From positions 1 through 40,362 of the forward strand of contig DATIJG010000009.1 of assembly GCA_035478775.1 (NCBI GenBank): 40,362 bases of DNA, in the 5' to 3' direction. Every line of letters starts with the position of its first letter. Position 1 is the stretch's first letter. Origin of the DNA: CAMLQK01 sp035478775. GTDB taxonomy: Bacteria > Patescibacteriota > Saccharimonadia > Saccharimonadales > UBA4665. This document shows positions 15,109 through 23,110 of this stretch, one piece after another. Under the pieces are notes generated by a model. It did not search any database, was not told where the DNA came from, and worked only from the letters and a program-made list of their open reading frames with translations. The position numbers and the translations under genes were made by a program.

Positions 15109-16443
15109 ATGGATGGGAATGATTCGTTGCTGGGGCGTTTTTTAGAAAATGCCGACAGCTTTACTACAGAGCAAGTGGCTGAAACGGTACAGCTGTTGGT
15201 TGAGCATGGTGTGAAATGGCAAGCCAGTGACATCCATATCGAGCCGCACGAAACCTACGTGCTAATACGCTATCGGGTTGACGGTTCACTTAGAAGTGCG
15301 CACAAGATCCCGCGCTCGGCGCACAATTCCCTTACTACGCACATTAAAGACAGGGCGGCGCTGTATTCTGGGTTTTCAGCAACACCACAACAGGGACGCT
15401 TCACGGCTGTGGTCGACGATAAAAGTTATGATGTGCAAGTGGCTACTATGCCGGTTATTGGGGGTGAAAAAGTCGTACTACACGTAACTACCCGCATACA
15501 TACGCCGATTGCGCTTAACGAGTTGGGATATTGGGGCTACGGCTTGCAAACACTGCAAATCGCTATGGGTCGTAGCCATGGTATGACTATTGTGAGCGCA
15601 CCGCGCCACCATGGGCGGCCTTCAACTTTAGCGAGCCTTATAAACGCTCTGCAAAACCCCGGCCTTAACATTGCGACCATCGAGGACGAGCCAGGTATTC
15701 GGATTCCCCACGCTAACCAAACCGTAGTGGACCCCAAAGCCGGTTTCAGCATTCTGCAAGGCGTGCAGGCAGCGCTCTACCAAGACCCGAACGTACTTTT
15801 GGTGAGTAACTTACCAGACAAGCGCACTGCCGAGCTCACTGTCCAGGCAGCACTGTCCGGCCATTTAGTCGCGGCCGGTATGCACAGCGACAGCGCCGTC
15901 GGTGCGTTGTTACATCTTCGGGCGCTTGGTGTTCCACCATATTTAATTGCTACCGGCGTACGTACGGTTGCCGGCCAGCGTTTGGTTCGCAAGCTTTGTG
16001 ATGCTTGTAAGGAACGCTACGAGCTTACAGCCGAGCAGCTTGGTTTACTTAAACGAGTCTTCGGTATCAGCTCACAAAAGGCCATGCAGCGCGTACATAG
16101 CCTTGAGCAGCAAGCACTTAAGTCAGGAATTGGGAATGACGGGCGATTGAGTAGCACCGAGCACGGCATTACGCACTTATGGAAACCGCACAAACACGGT
16201 TGTGATGAGTGCCAACATACTGGCTACAAAGGCCGGACGCTTTTGGGTGAAGTGCTGGCAATCGACGGCGATGTGCAGCGTGCCCTTCATGATGCCGAAC
16301 AAACACCGGCCAGTTTGCAGCTTATGGCGCTCAAAAATCCGCAGTTCATACCACTTGCCCTCGATGGTTTGGTTAAAGCTTTGCGCGGGCAAATCGCTAT
16401 AAAAGATGTGCTGCATGTCATTGATAGGTCGCTTCGTGTGTAA
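15109..16443 (+). CDS. PilB/GspE-like protein with destroyed ATPase motifs (pseudo-ATPase)
   Basis: This 444-residue protein aligns along the type II secretion/type IV pilus assembly ATPase fold. It has ASDIHIEP (39-46), RYRVDGSLR, VIGGEKVVLHV (116-126), IATIEDEPG (188-196), HLVAAGMHSD (His box, H259), QRLVRKLCDACKERY, and a zinc tetracysteine C297, C300, C365, C368. The ATP site is not intact. Walker A, normally GPTGSGKTT, reads APRHHGRPS (164-172), losing the lysine. Walker B, normally VGEIRD, reads VSNLPD (232-237), losing the catalytic glutamate. Fold residues and the frame are otherwise intact, so this is not a decaying pseudogene. A pilin gene follows 47 nt downstream. A structural or regulatory role in pilus assembly is inferred. 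Confidence 0.85.
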   Translation: MDGNDSLLGRFLENADSFTTEQVAETVQLLVEHGVKWQASDIHIEPHETYVLIRYRVDGSLRSAHKIPRSAHNSLTTHIKDRAALYSGFSATPQQGRFTAVVDDKSYDVQVATMPVIGGEKVVLHVTTRIHTPIALNELGYWGYGLQTLQIAMGRSHGMTIVSAPRHHGRPSTLASLINALQNPGLNIATIEDEPGIRIPHANQTVVDPKAGFSILQGVQAALYQDPNVLLVSNLPDKRTAELTVQAALSGHLVAAGMHSDSAVGALLHLRALGVPPYLIATGVRTVAGQRLVRKLCDACKERYELTAEQLGLLKRVFGISSQKAMQRVHSLEQQALKSGIGNDGRLSSTEHGITHLWKPHKHGCDECQHTGYKGRTLLGEVLAIDGDVQRALHDAEQTPASLQLMALKNPQFIPLALDGLVKALRGQIAIKDVLHVIDRSLRV

Positions 16444-16450
16444 CAAATAC

Positions 16451-16478
16451 TTGACCCCTAGCTTATCGGGCTTATAAT
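16451..16478 (+). promoter_or_regulatory. Promoter of pilin gene
   Basis: TTGACC (16451-16456) and TATAAT (16473-16478) are spaced 16 bp, with the ATG 12 nt after the -10. The pilin can thus be expressed apart from the PilB-like gene. Confidence 0.7.
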
Positions 16479-16490
16479 TTACACTAAGAT

Positions 16491-16970
16491 ATGCGCGTAC
16501 GAAAAAATTCTTCTGGCTTTACAATCATTGAAATTTTAGTGGTGCTTGTAATTATTGGCATCTTGTTAACCCTAGTAATTAGCACTTACAGCGGTGTGCA
16601 GGCCAAAAATCGCAATAACGATCGCCAGTCTGGTATTAACTTATTACAAGGGCAGCTCGAGGTGTATTATGCCCAGTACAGCAAGTACCCAACGCTAGCC
16701 GAAATGAACAGCGCCAATTGGCGGGCTAACAATATGAAAACCCTACCAAACAGCGGCATACAAGACCCACAGTGGTCAGTTAAGGTTACCAATTGTACCT
16801 CCGGCGGCGTTGCAGTTTTAAGCGCATCACCAACGGCCAGCTGCTATTCCTACCAACCAGTTGGCCCCGATGGCTCGGCTTGCGATAATGAGAAAGTCGT
16901 TTGCGGCCAATACACTATTACTGCCATGCTCGAAGGCGGTGGTAAATACGTAAAGAGCAGCTTGAACTAA
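16491..16970 (+). CDS. Type IV pilin / pseudopilin
   Basis: This 159-residue prepilin has a short basic leader MRVRKNSSG and the class III signal GF-TIIE: cleavage after G9, mature Phe10, and Glu14 at position +5. A hydrophobic helix follows to about residue 31. The globular domain has four cysteines (C102, C118, C131, C138), suggesting two disulfides, and contains YPTLAEM near residue 66, a frequent feature of pseudopilins. It would be processed by PilD and assembled into a type IV pilus or competence pseudopilus. The platform and peptidase genes are not in the window. It has its own promoter right after the degenerate PilB-like gene. With comEC 4 kb away, a DNA-uptake role is plausible (inference). 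Confidence 0.9.
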   Translation: MRVRKNSSGFTIIEILVVLVIIGILLTLVISTYSGVQAKNRNNDRQSGINLLQGQLEVYYAQYSKYPTLAEMNSANWRANNMKTLPNSGIQDPQWSVKVTNCTSGGVAVLSASPTASCYSYQPVGPDGSACDNEKVVCGQYTITAMLEGGGKYVKSSLN

Positions 16971-17036
16971 TAAGTAGTTAGCACCTGGGTTTTAGAGGTC
17001 CTTATTTAAGCAGATAGCCAGCAGATATTCTGGCCA

Positions 17037-17912
17037 TTATTGTAGCGGTGGTGGTAATGTCGTATGGTTTTGGCTGTTCGCCTGATCATCTTGAGACTGA
17101 TACGGTGTGGGTGGAACCGGCGTGCCCCATTGTGGCACGAATTGTTGCGATTGGTTGCTTGCAACAGAAGGCGAGGGAGCCCCAGAGGTTGACGGATACG
17201 GCTCGCCTGGCTGCGGGGTTTGGGCAGTGTCATACGGCTGCACCGGCGACGTTGGCATTTGCGGATACGGCTGCTGTTGCATAGATTGGCTGTAATACGG
17301 TCCATTAATTGGCATCACCGGGTTGACAGCCTGTGGCTGGTGCCTAATTTGGTGGATAAACGTTTCGTGCACTTCCAAAATTGCGCGGGCATATTTTTTG
17401 GGGTCAGGGCAATACTGAAACACAAACTTAGAACGTTCGCCGGCAGTTTCGGCGCGCAACGTGCCAAAATTGAACATCGTCTGCAAGAAACCTTCCTGCT
17501 CGATTGTGATGTCTTCGAGATTTTCCATTGAAAGCTGGCTCACCTTGCGGCCAAACAAACTGTTTTGGTTAATTTGCGTGATACTGTCATCGGTCACGAT
17601 CCAGCGGTTTTGCCAATACACCACAGTCGCTACGAAAAGTACCAAAATGATGAGTACTCCAAAAATTACGGCACCAGCTTGCACGAATGTCGCAATATTT
17701 TCACTGTTAGTAGAACTATCCTGGCTGAATAAGTTCGGCGATAAAAACGCTGATACAGCGACCACAATCAAGCCGAATGCCGCTGCAATGTACATACTTA
17801 TAATGCCAAAAGGATGGCGTTTGATGTCACAGATCACACGCTCGCCCGGCTGCAGCACTACCATGGGGTGTAAAGCTTGGCTCGGCTGCTTGGGGGTGTC
17901 AACAGGGTTCAT
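17037..17912 (-). CDS. Bacterial PH-domain membrane protein with Pro/Gln-rich tail
   Basis: This 291-residue protein has a short N-terminus, two membrane helices (about 37-57 and 79-100) and a bacterial PH-like domain (about 103-170, from RWIVTDDSITQINQN to RSKFVFQYCPDP). A low-complexity tail rich in Pro, Gln, Ser and Tyr (190-291) completes it. The domain order matches YdbS-like bPH2 proteins, whose function is poorly known. The disordered tail would face the cytoplasm. The gene starts 8 nt after the ruvB stop, so it appears to be the last gene of the ruvC-ruvA-ruvB unit. Confidence 0.8.
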   Translation of the reverse strand: MNPVDTPKQPSQALHPMVVLQPGERVICDIKRHPFGIISMYIAAAFGLIVVAVSAFLSPNLFSQDSSTNSENIATFVQAGAVIFGVLIILVLFVATVVYWQNRWIVTDDSITQINQNSLFGRKVSQLSMENLEDITIEQEGFLQTMFNFGTLRAETAGERSKFVFQYCPDPKKYARAILEVHETFIHQIRHQPQAVNPVMPINGPYYSQSMQQQPYPQMPTSPVQPYDTAQTPQPGEPYPSTSGAPSPSVASNQSQQFVPQWGTPVPPTPYQSQDDQANSQNHTTLPPPLQ

Positions 17913-17920
17913 ATGAGGTA

Positions 17921-18961
17921 TTATAGCAGACTATCGGCGTCAGCCGCTTTTGGCATACGCTTACCCAAATGCTGGTAAGTTTTGGGGGTCACTTTACGGC
18001 CACGCGGCGTACGCTCCAGTAAACCGATTTGCATTAGGTATGGTTCGTAAAAATCTTCAATCGTGCTGCGCTCTTCGGCAGTTAAAGCTGCGATGGTTTC
18101 CACACCCACGGGGCCGCCACGGTAATTATCAATGATCGCCGTCAGCAACATACGGTCGGCTGGGTCAAGACCCAGTTCGTCAATTTCGAGCAACTCTAGG
18201 GCTTTTTCGTTAATAGTTTTGTCAATGATGCCGTCCCCATTCACATCGGCATAGTCGCGCACCCGTTTGAGCAAGCGATTAGCAATACGAGGTGTTAAGC
18301 GGGCGCGAGTAGCCAATACTTGGGCGGCCTTTTGGTCAATCTTAACTCGTAAAATCTCTGCTGCGCGCATAATAATTTCGGTAATTTCGGCTGGTGTGTA
18401 AAATTCCAGTCGATGCAGCATACCGAATCGGTCACGCAGTGGTGCCGCCAAAGCACCAGTGCGGGTGGTGGCGCCGATAAGCGTAAATTTCGGCAAATCG
18501 AGCCTCAAGCTGCGCGCACTCGGCCCTTTGCCAAGCATAATATCCAGTTTGAAATCTTCCATAGCCGAATACAACACTTCTTCAACGCTGCGGTTAAGGC
18601 GATGGATCTCGTCGATAAACAGCATATCGCCGTCTTGCAAATTAGTGAGTAAACTAGCCAAATCACCAGCGCGGTCAATGGCCGGGCCGCTGGTAATGCG
18701 AATTTGCGCACCCATTTCGTTGGCAATGACGCTGGCCATTGTAGTTTTACCCAAACCGGGCGGCCCATACAATAAAATATGGTCAAGCGGTTCACCGCGC
18801 TTTTTGGCGGCCGCAATTGCCAGCTGCAAGTTCTGCTTTAGACGATCCTGTCCCGTGTAGCTGGCAAAATCACGCGGCCGCAGTGAGTTCTCAAATTCCT
18901 CCTCCTGCTGGCCGACATCATCGTCGGAAAGACCGGTGTTTACAATTCGTTCAATTGCCAT
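17921..18961 (-). CDS. ruvB: RuvB, Holliday-junction branch-migration motor
   Basis: This 346-residue AAA+ ATPase forms hexamers on either side of a RuvA-bound Holliday junction. Visible motifs are Walker A GPPGLGKTT (about 65-73), Walker B LFIDEIHRL, sensor GATTRTGAL and the arginine-finger region LRDRFGM, with a C-terminal winged helix containing RTPRGRKVTPKTYQHLG. Length and motif order are standard. It sits 37 nt after ruvA. Confidence 0.98.
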   Translation of the reverse strand: MAIERIVNTGLSDDDVGQQEEEFENSLRPRDFASYTGQDRLKQNLQLAIAAAKKRGEPLDHILLYGPPGLGKTTMASVIANEMGAQIRITSGPAIDRAGDLASLLTNLQDGDMLFIDEIHRLNRSVEEVLYSAMEDFKLDIMLGKGPSARSLRLDLPKFTLIGATTRTGALAAPLRDRFGMLHRLEFYTPAEITEIIMRAAEILRVKIDQKAAQVLATRARLTPRIANRLLKRVRDYADVNGDGIIDKTINEKALELLEIDELGLDPADRMLLTAIIDNYRGGPVGVETIAALTAEERSTIEDFYEPYLMQIGLLERTPRGRKVTPKTYQHLGKRMPKAADADSLL

Positions 18962-18998
18962 ATCTGTAATTTAGTATACGCTGCCTAAAAGCATTAAC

Positions 18999-19577
18999 CT
19001 ACGCTTTCAATGCCTGTTTAATGCGTTCTTCTAGCGGCAGGCTAGAATCGACGGTTTGCAACATTTTCGTAGCGTCTTGTGCGGAATACCCAAGGCTTAC
19101 CAGCGCCGCAGCAGCTTCGTCACCCCTGAGCGCTAGGTCAGGTTGTAAAATACCGCTCACAGCGAGATCAACCCCTGGCAAGCCAACTTTATCCTTCAGG
19201 TCGACCACAATGCGCTCGGCCACCCGCTTGCCTACCCCTTGTGCAACCTGAATATATTTAGTGTCACCACTAGCGATTGCCGCTCGCACATCGTTGGCAC
19301 GGCCAATACTTAACACGTTAAGCGCCATTTTTGGTCCAACACCATTTACGCCTAACAGTTGTTCAAATAGCTGTTTGGTATCAAGAGAAATGAATCCGAA
19401 TAAGTCATGTGCCTGCTCACGGATATGCTCGTACACATATAATTTTGCCGGCTGGCCGAGCGCCAAACCTCCAAAATCTTCGCCAGTTACCAACAGGCCA
19501 TACCCTACTCCAGCAGCTTCAAGCACTACTACATCGGCAATCTTTTCAGAAATTTTTCCCGTCAGCGTCGCAATCAT
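18999..19577 (-). CDS. ruvA: RuvA, Holliday-junction binding subunit
   Basis: This 192-residue protein has the three RuvA domains: an N-terminal OB fold (MIATLTGKI to about 62), tandem helix-hairpin-helix motifs (LLGVNGVGPKMAL and VAQGVGKRVAERIV, about 70-130), and a small C-terminal three-helix domain after a short linker (ALVSLGYSAQDATKML) that touches RuvB. It is the middle gene of ruvC-ruvA-ruvB with 37-nt gaps on both sides. Confidence 0.97.
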   Translation of the reverse strand: MIATLTGKISEKIADVVVLEAAGVGYGLLVTGEDFGGLALGQPAKLYVYEHIREQAHDLFGFISLDTKQLFEQLLGVNGVGPKMALNVLSIGRANDVRAAIASGDTKYIQVAQGVGKRVAERIVVDLKDKVGLPGVDLAVSGILQPDLALRGDEAAAALVSLGYSAQDATKMLQTVDSSLPLEERIKQALKA

Positions 19578-19614
19578 GCTGCTAGTATGCCATAGTTTGC
19601 TACATTTTCGAAAC

Positions 19615-20091
19615 TTACGAGCCTATGCGACTGCCGGCATGCGTGATAGCGGCGGCGAGGGCATCGGCACAGTCATCAGGCTTTGGCACTTCGGATAAGC
19701 CTAAATGCACACGCACCATTTCTTGCACTTGTTTTTTGTCGGCTTTACCGTAGCCAGTAGTCGCCAATTTTATTTGCATTGGCGTGTATTCAAAGAGCTC
19801 CAAGCCAGCCTGTTTACCGCATAGTAACACCACGCCGCGAGCCTGCGCCACGGTCATTGCCGTTGTCACATTACGCGCAAAAAATAACTTTTCCACAGCC
19901 ATCATTTGCGGCTTCGTAGCAATAATTATATCTGTTAGTTCCTCGTAAATGGTGAGCAGGCGTACTGAATCATCTTCATGCACCGGCGTACGTATAACAC
20001 CGGCATCTACCAGCTGGCATTTACCTTTATCCACCTGGATGACGCCAAAGCCCAAAATGCCCGTCCCCGGGTCTATCCCCAAAATTCGCAT
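19615..20091 (-). CDS. ruvC: RuvC, Holliday-junction resolvase
   Basis: This metal-dependent endonuclease cuts Holliday junctions symmetrically. From the ATG at 20091 it has 158 residues with the four acidic catalytic residues D7 (GIDPGTG), E67 (MAVEKLFFARN), D140 and D143 (KPDDCADALA). The frame is open further upstream to 20133, but the start at 20091 places D7 correctly and has TATACT 6 nt ahead. It is the first gene of the ruvCAB unit. Confidence 0.96.
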   Translation of the reverse strand: MRILGIDPGTGILGFGVIQVDKGKCQLVDAGVIRTPVHEDDSVRLLTIYEELTDIIIATKPQMMAVEKLFFARNVTTAMTVAQARGVVLLCGKQAGLELFEYTPMQIKLATTGYGKADKKQVQEMVRVHLGLSEVPKPDDCADALAAAITHAGSRIGS

Positions 20092-20097
20092 ATTTTT

Positions 20098-20103
20098 AGT
20101 ATA
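20098..20103 (-). promoter_or_regulatory. -10 element of ruvC, leaderless-type
   Basis: Minus-strand TATACT ends 6 nt before the ATG at 20091. Upstream, around 20133-20175, GCAGCCGTGAACC and a bulged complement form an imperfect hairpin of unknown role. Confidence 0.5.
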
Positions 20104-20185
20104 AGGTAAGCGCATGCCAAATGCACCCGCCAAACCGCAGCGTGACCCTTTTTTTGGGGGTGGTTCACGGCTGCACTTTTATAAT

Positions 20186-20208
20186 AAAACCGGAACTAGT
20201 CGGGTTTT
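20186..20208 (-). terminator. Terminator after yebC
   Basis: On the minus strand AAAACC and GGTTTT pair around an 11-nt centre, followed by a T/A-rich run. It lies between the yebC stop and the ruvC promoter. Confidence 0.5.
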
Positions 20209-20233
20209 AACCTAAATAAATAAGCAGATTCGA

Positions 20234-20962
20234 TTAGCCTAGCAGAGCTTCAGGAATATCGAAGTTCACATGTGTATTGGTAACGTCATCACATGCTTCA
20301 AGCGCGTCCATTAAACGCATAATTTTGCCGGCCGTCGCTTCGTCGGTTACTTCTACGGTATTATTTGGCACGTATGTAATCTCAGCTTCTTCAATTTCCA
20401 CGCCCATAGTAGCCAATGTATCACGGACATTGGCAAGCTCTTTGGGGTCGGTATATACAATAGATTCGTCGCCCTCTTCTTGCATATCTTCGGCACCAGC
20501 TTCAAGTGCTTGCATCATCAAGTCGTCGCCTGAACCTTTTACGCGGATGCTGCCCTTACGCTCAAATTGGAATGCTACCGCACCTTTTTCGGCAACGTTG
20601 CCACCATGTTTGCTAAAAGCCAAGCGCACTTCCGGGTAGGTACGGTTGAGGTTGTCCGTCGCGCATTCTACTAAAATAGCAACACCGCCCGGGCCATAAC
20701 CCTCGTACATAACCTCTTGGATTTGGTCGCCGCCGAGCTTACCCGAGCCTCGGTCAATAGAGCGCTGGATGTTGGCCGTCGGCATGTTGGCAGTCTTAGC
20801 CTTGTCAATTGCCAGGCGCAACGCGAAGTTCATGTCAGGGTCGGCACCGCCGCGGGCAGCCAAAGCTATTGCGTTACCAAGCTTCGTAAACAACGCACCG
20901 CGGGCAGCATCTTTGGCACCCTTTTCACGTTTAATTGTTGACCATTTCGAGTGTCCGGACAT
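20234..20962 (-). CDS. yebC: YebC/PmpR-family protein
   Basis: This 242-residue protein has the strongly conserved N-terminus MSGHSKWSTIKREKGAKDA, then FTKLGNAIALAARGG, MPTANIQRSIDRGSG and YEGYGPGGVAILVE. YebC proteins were long annotated as DNA-binding regulators; recent work on relatives points to relief of ribosome stalling at proline runs. Which applies here is unknown. The ribosome site AAGAAAGGGAG precedes the ATG. The gene follows comEC by 28 nt and precedes ruvC; a yebC-ruvC neighbourhood is common in bacteria. Confidence 0.95.
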   Translation of the reverse strand: MSGHSKWSTIKREKGAKDAARGALFTKLGNAIALAARGGADPDMNFALRLAIDKAKTANMPTANIQRSIDRGSGKLGGDQIQEVMYEGYGPGGVAILVECATDNLNRTYPEVRLAFSKHGGNVAEKGAVAFQFERKGSIRVKGSGDDLMMQALEAGAEDMQEEGDESIVYTDPKELANVRDTLATMGVEIEEAEITYVPNNTVEVTDEATAGKIMRLMDALEACDDVTNTHVNFDIPEALLG

Positions 20963-20990
20963 TAGCTCCCTTTCTTGGCTTTAGCAATCG

Positions 20991-22433
20991 TTACGTTCTA
21001 TCTGTTATTATATCATTTTGTGAACCCTTGCGCCATGCCACCAAACATATAAATAAAGCAGCTATATACGCCATTACCATGCCACTTATTGGAAAAGCCA
21101 CATTTTGCACATACGCATGCGGAACCTTGCTAAGCAGCGTCACTATGTCGAGCATATATGTGAGCAGCATAACAGCTGGCCAAGCCACCACGCCTGCCAG
21201 AATAGGCAGCCACATACCAGCGAACGCGCTAAACGTAGCAAGCAACATTGCGAGTGGGATGAACGCCGCCACCAGCACATTAGCGAGCGTCGACACCAAG
21301 CTCGCCTGGCCAAATATCAGCAAGATATACGGCGTTGTCATAAGTTCTGCACTCAAGCTTTCTATAACAATCGCTGGGACCATTGGGGGTTCGCGGCCAC
21401 CAAATAAGCGTTTTGTAGCAATCGGCGAAATAATAAGTACCCCGAAGAACGCCAAAAATGACAGCGTCCAGCTGACATTATTCCAGGCATACTGCGGGTT
21501 AATGGCAATCGTAATCACCGCCGACAACGCTAACAATGCGCTGGGCTTAAGTTCGCGACCGTAAGACCAAGTCGCCAAGCTAAGTCCGCACACCACTGCA
21601 GCACGCACCATTGAAGGGCTTAAGCCGGCAATCGCCAAAAAGCACAGCACTAACGCCACGCTTGTTGCTACATACTGATATTTCGATCTTTTACCGAGCA
21701 ACCGTTTGGCGGCGTGCACAATAATTGTTAAATTGTACCCTGAGACGGCAATAATGTGTGTCAAACCCACCATTTGTAATTGCTGTGAAACAGCGGGCGG
21801 CAAAGTGTTGCGTTGCCCGACCAATAACCCCATAGCAAACGACGCCAAAGGTTCCGGCAACGCCGTTTGCATACCCGCGGCGAAACGCCGACGAAAATTA
21901 TCGAGGGGCGACGAACCCTTTCTTAGCACCGCTACTCGAGCATAGCTTATGCGCGCTGCGTCGTTACCGCGGGCTACAAATATTTTGCCTTGCACTCGCA
22001 CCTCATCACCACTAAACACCATTGGCACTCCAAAACCGCTTATTTGCATAGTGCCGACCATGCTACGGCTGTTGACTACAATATGCCCAGCTTCAAAAGT
22101 GAGCTGCGATGCGATACCATACACTGCATCGCCGTTTGCCGTGGCCTCAACAGTTACTTCCTGGCCATTCAAACTTGTGTACCGCAACACCTGTGTTCGG
22201 TATGCACCGCCTCGCCACCACCCTAGAAATAAACATGCTGTGCACAATAAAAGATACGCAATTATGCGGTATCGCGCCGCTAAAAACACCGCTGGCAACG
22301 TAAGCCATGCAAGCACGCTAACACGTGTTGCAGGCCAAAAATATCCTACTGCAGCACCGGCGCCAAAACACAGACAAAGTATTGTAATAATTGTGCTGCG
22401 GGCATTCAAAAAACGCGAAAGTTGTGTTTTCAC
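20991..22433 (-). CDS. comEC: ComEC/Rec2-type DNA uptake channel lacking the metallo-beta-lactamase domain
   Basis: ComEC forms the inner-membrane pore for transforming DNA. From the GTG at 22433 this version has 480 residues. N-terminal helices and a soluble OB-like segment (about 80-160, EVTVEATANGDAVYG) precede the competence domain, which has GLLVGQRNTLP, THIIAVSGYNLTI, LSPSMVRAAVVCGL and WNNVSWTLSFLAFFGVL. The protein ends after the membrane helices with no C-terminal metallo-beta-lactamase-like domain, which in Bacillus-type ComEC is thought to degrade the non-transported strand. An in-frame ATG exists at 22460, but the promoter spacing supports the GTG. Confidence 0.93.
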   Translation of the reverse strand: MKTQLSRFLNARSTIITILCLCFGAGAAVGYFWPATRVSVLAWLTLPAVFLAARYRIIAYLLLCTACLFLGWWRGGAYRTQVLRYTSLNGQEVTVEATANGDAVYGIASQLTFEAGHIVVNSRSMVGTMQISGFGVPMVFSGDEVRVQGKIFVARGNDAARISYARVAVLRKGSSPLDNFRRRFAAGMQTALPEPLASFAMGLLVGQRNTLPPAVSQQLQMVGLTHIIAVSGYNLTIIVHAAKRLLGKRSKYQYVATSVALVLCFLAIAGLSPSMVRAAVVCGLSLATWSYGRELKPSALLALSAVITIAINPQYAWNNVSWTLSFLAFFGVLIISPIATKRLFGGREPPMVPAIVIESLSAELMTTPYILLIFGQASLVSTLANVLVAAFIPLAMLLATFSAFAGMWLPILAGVVAWPAVMLLTYMLDIVTLLSKVPHAYVQNVAFPISGMVMAYIAALFICLVAWRKGSQNDIITDRT

Positions 22434-22439
22434 GCGCGG

Positions 22440-22467
22440 ATTGTACCAGAGGTTCCCCAAAAAGCAA
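22440..22467 (-). promoter_or_regulatory. Promoter of comEC, leaderless GTG
   Basis: Minus-strand TTGCTT (22462-22467) and TACAAT (22440-22445) are 16 bp apart, and the -10 ends 6 nt before the GTG at 22433. The upstream ATG at 22460 would lie ahead of the transcription start. Confidence 0.65.
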
Positions 22468-22502
22468 ACGTTTTTAGATCACTGCTCGTTTATTGCAAGC
22501 AG

Positions 22503-23030
22503 TTACCAAACAGGATCAACGCTTATTCTCGTTTTTGAATCGCCTGTAATAGCTATTGAGGCCGGATTAGCGTCGCTGGTTTCGTCGTACCCTTTTGGCG
22601 GCTTCTGCATCCTACCGCAGCGAAGCGTCAGCTCGTTCGTGGCGCTAGCTGGGAACGACACACCTTCACCAGCTAGCAGAGCGTAACAAAACTTGCCCTT
22701 GTTGGAGTAAATGCGAATCAGTGGGACTCTACTGCCAGCAGGTCCTCCATTTGTTCCATCGTAATCAACGTATACCGGCTTATCTTGTAGGTTCTTGGCC
22801 GAAACAATTAGGACGCAGCTATTGAGGCTAGCACCAAGTACTTTGTTTCGGATTGTAATAGCCTGGCTACTACAATCCGCTTCTTTGAGGCTGTACTGGA
22901 TTTGTGTCCCAGTCGCATAGTTGAAGAACTGTGTTGCCGCAGCAATGAGAATAATTACCCCTGTTGTAAAGCCAAGCCGTTTAGGAAACGCCCTTTTAAG
23001 GTTACTGCGCGTTACGCCTTTTGATTTCAT
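22503..23030 (-). CDS. Hypothetical single-pass exported protein with four cysteines
   Basis: This 175-residue protein has a basic N-terminus (about 20 residues, LKRAFPKRLG), one membrane helix (about 21-36) and an outward-facing domain holding C53, C72, C115 and C138, enough for two disulfides. The domain looks beta-rich (YVDYDGTNGGPAG, VPLIRIYS, NELTLRCG). I do not recognise the family. TATAGT lies 6 nt upstream of the ATG. The next gene upstream on the same strand is cut off by a terminator. Confidence 0.65.
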   Translation of the reverse strand: MKSKGVTRSNLKRAFPKRLGFTTGVIILIAAATQFFNYATGTQIQYSLKEADCSSQAITIRNKVLGASLNSCVLIVSAKNLQDKPVYVDYDGTNGGPAGSRVPLIRIYSNKGKFCYALLAGEGVSFPASATNELTLRCGRMQKPPKGYDETSDANPASIAITGDSKTRISVDPVW

Positions 23031-23036
23031 GGCTTG

Positions 23037-23042
23037 ACTATA
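23037..23042 (-). promoter_or_regulatory. -10 element of the four-cysteine protein gene, leaderless-type
   Basis: Minus-strand TATAGT ends 6 nt before the ATG at 23030, immediately after the terminator hairpin. Confidence 0.45.
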
Positions 23043-23044
23043 TC

Positions 23045-23074
23045 AAAAAGGCTTCTCGCGTGAGAAGTCTTTTT
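23045..23074. terminator. Bidirectional terminator
   Basis: CTTCTC pairs with GAGAAG around GCGT (23052-23067), flanked by five A residues on the left and five T residues on the right. It ends the MOSC gene transcript on the minus strand. Confidence 0.85.
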
Positions 23075-23110
23075 ATTGTTTAAACTTAGAGACCGACACA
23101 TATTTTTGGA

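Noticed and set aside
15109..16443. Calling the PilB-like gene a pseudogene
   Set aside because: The frame is intact over 444 codons, structural motifs and the zinc cysteines are kept, and only the catalytic motifs differ, which fits a maintained non-catalytic protein better than decay.
20133..20175. Hairpin upstream of ruvC as a riboswitch
   Set aside because: The stem is imperfect with bulges, lies upstream of the likely transcription start of ruvC, and matches no riboswitch I know.
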